Shown here piece by piece: positions 62,071 through 64,000 of a stretch of 64,000 nucleotides of DNA. The position numbers and the translations under genes are program-made. Source of the stretch: Sphingomonas sp. Leaf9 (GTDB lineage: Bacteria > Pseudomonadota > Alphaproteobacteria > Sphingomonadales > Sphingomonadaceae); contig NZ_LMKC01000001.1 in NCBI RefSeq assembly GCF_001421355.1, forward strand, positions 620,001 to 684,000. Reading direction: 5' to 3'. Numbering within the stretch: the stretch's first letter is position 1; every line of letters starts with the position of its first letter. The notes beneath the pieces were generated by a model. It was not told the origin of the DNA and did no database searches. It saw only the letters and a list, made by a program, of their open reading frames with translations.

Positions 62071-62823
62071 ATGACCATGCCGGCCAGACAGGGCATCGAC
62101 ACCCTGACCGAAAAGGAAAAGCAGACGCTGCGCCTGATCGTGCGCGGGCATGATGCGAAGTCGGTTGCGGTCACGCTGGGGCTGTCGGTCCATACCATCA
62201 ACGAACGGCTGCGCGATGCGCGGCGCAAGCTGGCGGTGTCGAGCAGCCGCGAGGCGGCGCGGATGCTGCTGGCGGCGGAAGCCACCCCCGAAAATCTGGG
62301 GGACACAAGAACCGGGGACGACGCGCGGGGCGCGGCGAACGATGTGGAACCGGCGCCGGACGACGGCGCGGCAGCGGCACGTCGCCGGCTGCCGGTTCTG
62401 ATCGGAGTGATGCTGATGACCCTAGCCCTTGGCCTGCTGGCCCTGACCCTGCTGCCCGGTACGACCCAGGCACCGCCGCCGTCCACGACGGTGCCGAGCG
62501 TGCCCGCCGCCGATGCCGCCCGCCAGTTCCTCGAACTGGTCGACCAGCAGCGCTGGCGTGACAGCTATGCCCGGTTCGGTGCGGCGTTCCGCAAGCTGAA
62601 CAGCGAAGCGGTGTGGAGCGAGGTGTCGCAGCGCGTGCGCCCGCCGCTGGGCGCGGTCGTGTCGCGCTCGCTTATCGGGCAGGAGACGATCCCGGTGCCA
62701 CCGGCCGGCGTCGAAATGCTGAAATTCCGCACCCGCTTTGCCATCGGCGGCGAGAAGATCGAGACGGTGACGCTCGATCAGGAAGGCGGCGACTGGAAGG
62801 TTGTCGGAGTGACGATCGAATAG
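62071..62823 (+). CDS. LuxR-type HTH protein with membrane segment and DUF4019 domain
   Basis: This 250-residue protein has an N-terminal LuxR HTH (LTEKEKQTLRLIVRGHDAKS, VAVTLGLSVHTINERLRDAR), a linker, one membrane helix (LIGVMLMTLALGLLALTLLP) and a periplasmic DUF4019 domain (AARQFLELVDQQRWRDSYAR, GAVVSRSLIGQETIPVPPAG). It is a membrane-tethered regulator, so it probably transmits an envelope signal to DNA without a phosphorelay. Its 3' end overlaps the convergent next gene by 46 bases. Confidence 0.88.
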   Translation: MTMPARQGIDTLTEKEKQTLRLIVRGHDAKSVAVTLGLSVHTINERLRDARRKLAVSSSREAARMLLAAEATPENLGDTRTGDDARGAANDVEPAPDDGAAAARRRLPVLIGVMLMTLALGLLALTLLPGTTQAPPPSTTVPSVPAADAARQFLELVDQQRWRDSYARFGAAFRKLNSEAVWSEVSQRVRPPLGAVVSRSLIGQETIPVPPAGVEMLKFRTRFAIGGEKIETVTLDQEGGDWKVVGVTIE

Positions 62824-63200
62824 TCGGGCAGATCGTCCGGCAGGGTCCAGCGCAGCGGCCAGTCATCGAAATCGGTCGCCGCGCGGATCGTGTCGCCGGC
62901 CAGCGCGAAGAAGGCATATTCGGGCGGATCGGGCCAGCCGAACCAGTCGCGGTCGCGGACGATCCAGCGTTCGTCGTCGACCTCCGCCACTACGAACACG
63001 TGGTCACCGAACCGGCCGAGGATCGGATGCCCCGCGATCGCGGCGACCTCCGCTGCGGCCGGCACACGCCAATGAACGTCGCGAAGGCGCGCACGGCGGA
63101 AGTATCGCTCGAAGCGCAGTTCGTCGCGCAGGCTCTGCCCGAACCCATCGGGGTCGAGCGAGGGTGGGGTACGCCCGAACAGCCAGTCGAATATGCGCAA
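62778..63200 (-). CDS. Protein of unknown function upstream-coupled to Cfa
   Basis: This 140-residue protein is rich in Asp, Arg and Trp (MRIFDWLFGRTPPSLDPDGF; VAEVDDERWIVRDRDWFGWP; ATDFDDWPLRWTLPDDLPDY). No family is recognised. It starts 4 bases after the stop of the cyclopropane synthase gene, so it is the second gene of that operon. Its last 15 codons are antisense to the LuxR/DUF4019 gene end. Confidence 0.65.
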   Translation of the reverse strand: MRIFDWLFGRTPPSLDPDGFGQSLRDELRFERYFRRARLRDVHWRVPAAAEVAAIAGHPILGRFGDHVFVVAEVDDERWIVRDRDWFGWPDPPEYAFFALAGDTIRAATDFDDWPLRWTLPDDLPDYSIVTPTTFQSPPS

Positions 63201-63203
63201 GTC

Positions 63204-64000
63204 CTACCCCCGCAGCCGCCGCTCCTCCTCCAGCATATAATCGCGGGTCAGCGGCAGCGCGAGGCGGTTGCGGGTGAGTTGCACCTGGTAGTTGACCATG
63301 CCGCCATGGCGGAACGCCGCCGCCGCGCCGGCGAGGTAGAAGGTCCACATGCGATAGAATTTTTCGTCGTATAGCTCGACGATGGCGTCCTTCGCGGCGA
63401 CGGTGCGGTCGTACCAGTGATCGATGGTCAGCGCGTAATGGACGCGCAGCACCTCGATATCGGTCGTGATCAGCTTGGTCCCTTCATAGCCGCGCACGAT
63501 CTCGGACAGCGCCGGGTTGTAGCCGCCGGGGAAGATGTATTTCGTCGTGAAGGTGTCGGTGACGCCCGGCACACCCATCCGCCCGATGGTGTGGACCAGC
63601 ATCACGCCATCGTCGGTGAGCAGTTCGCGGCACTTGCGGAAGAAGGTGGCGTATTGCGGCGGGCCGACATGCTCGAACATGCCGACCGACACGATCCGGT
63701 CGAACCGGCCGGTGACGTGGCGATAGTCGATCAGTTCGAACTTCACCTTGTCGGCGACGCCCGCTTCCTCGGCGCGGCGGCGGGCGACCTTGATCTGCTC
63801 TTCAGACAGGGTGACGCCCAGCACCTCCGCGCCGGTCTTTTCATGCAGGTACAGCGCCATCCCGCCCCAGCCGCAGCCGATGTCGAGCACGCGCATGCCG
63901 GGCTTCAGGGCGAGCTTGGCGGCGATATGCGCCTTCTTGTCCGACTGCGCCTGTTCGAGGCTGTTGGCGGGGTCGGTGAAATAGGCGCAGCTATATTGCA
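63204..64000 (-). CDS. cfa: Cyclopropane-fatty-acyl-phospholipid synthase, C-terminal part (runs off the right edge)
   Basis: About 264 C-terminal residues are present, reading leftward from the window edge. The SAM-binding motif VLDIGCGWGGMALYLHEKTG, YSCAYF and QAQSDKKAHIAAKL before it, GVTLSEEQ, ELIDYRHVTGRFDRIVSVGM with MFEHVG, and TFYLAGAAAAFRHG with MVNYQVQL identify Cfa/CMAS. It transfers a methylene from S-adenosylmethionine to unsaturated acyl chains of phospholipids. The N-terminal domain lies outside the window. Confidence 0.93.
   Translation of the reverse strand, partial: QYSCAYFTDPANSLEQAQSDKKAHIAAKLALKPGMRVLDIGCGWGGMALYLHEKTGAEVLGVTLSEEQIKVARRRAEEAGVADKVKFELIDYRHVTGRFDRIVSVGMFEHVGPPQYATFFRKCRELLTDDGVMLVHTIGRMGVPGVTDTFTTKYIFPGGYNPALSEIVRGYEGTKLITTDIEVLRVHYALTIDHWYDRTVAAKDAIVELYDEKFYRMWTFYLAGAAAAFRHGGMVNYQVQLTRNRLALPLTRDYMLEEERRLRG

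Overview
This is a GC-rich window from an alphaproteobacterial chromosome, most likely Sphingomonas or a close sphingomonad. The evidence is the gene families: a CckA kinase, a two-domain cold-shock protein, ChvG/ChvI beside pckA, the short HprK-RapZ-EIIA-HPr set, NDUFA12, and LuxR-HTH/DUF4019 and DUF2062 proteins. Many dispersed palindromic repeats also fit. No prophage, CRISPR array or rRNA operon is visible. Three tRNAs are present: Pro-TGG, probable Ile2-CAT and Trp-CCA.

Layout. 0-17 kb is housekeeping, mostly on the minus strand: truncated cckA, an M13 peptidase lipoprotein, DUF2062, smpB, a hybrid histidine kinase and dapA. Next come a plus-strand lytic transglycosylase, greB, a lipoprotein and an NYN-LOTUS protein, then a GAF histidine kinase with ettA, a small lipoprotein, an lldD remnant and two tRNAs. 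17.4-30.9 kb is a carbohydrate-use locus: two LacI regulators, a ROK sugar kinase, a GH3 beta-glucosidase, a TonB-dependent receptor, a GH144-like (Glycoamylase-fold) enzyme and a 1012-residue secreted multidomain glycosidase candidate. A perfect operator-like palindrome lies between the divergent GH3 and LacI genes. A beta-glucan, possibly beta-1,2-glucan, is the best guess at the substrate. 30.9-36.4 kb is a tightly coupled cytochrome oxidase cluster: subunit II with cytochrome c, fused I+III, a small membrane protein, a CtaG-like assembly protein and a three-haem cytochrome c.

36.6-43.4 kb holds aat overlapping a convergent DUF2155 gene, the NDUFA12/DUF192/cold-shock operon, recX, a fatty acyl-AMP ligase, tRNA-Trp, a YqaA-type membrane protein and an outer-membrane barrel. 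43.7-48.1 kb is secE-nusG and rplK-rplA, interrupted by a two-gene antisense insert. One of these genes is strikingly AT-rich and encodes a protein ending in an Apea-like HEPN domain; it is the clearest sign of transfer in the window. Similar two-stem structures follow nusG and rplA.

48.3-55.4 kb has a deaminase, a polysaccharide deacetylase overlapping a histidine kinase, an Lrp regulator, a TPR protein, yaaA and two tiny membrane proteins. 55.5-61.9 kb pairs pckA with divergent chvI-chvG-hprK-rapZ-EIIA-HPr, a carbon/envelope signalling block. The window ends with a LuxR-HTH/DUF4019 protein, an unknown protein and a truncated cyclopropane fatty acid synthase. All functions are inferred from sequence recognition alone.
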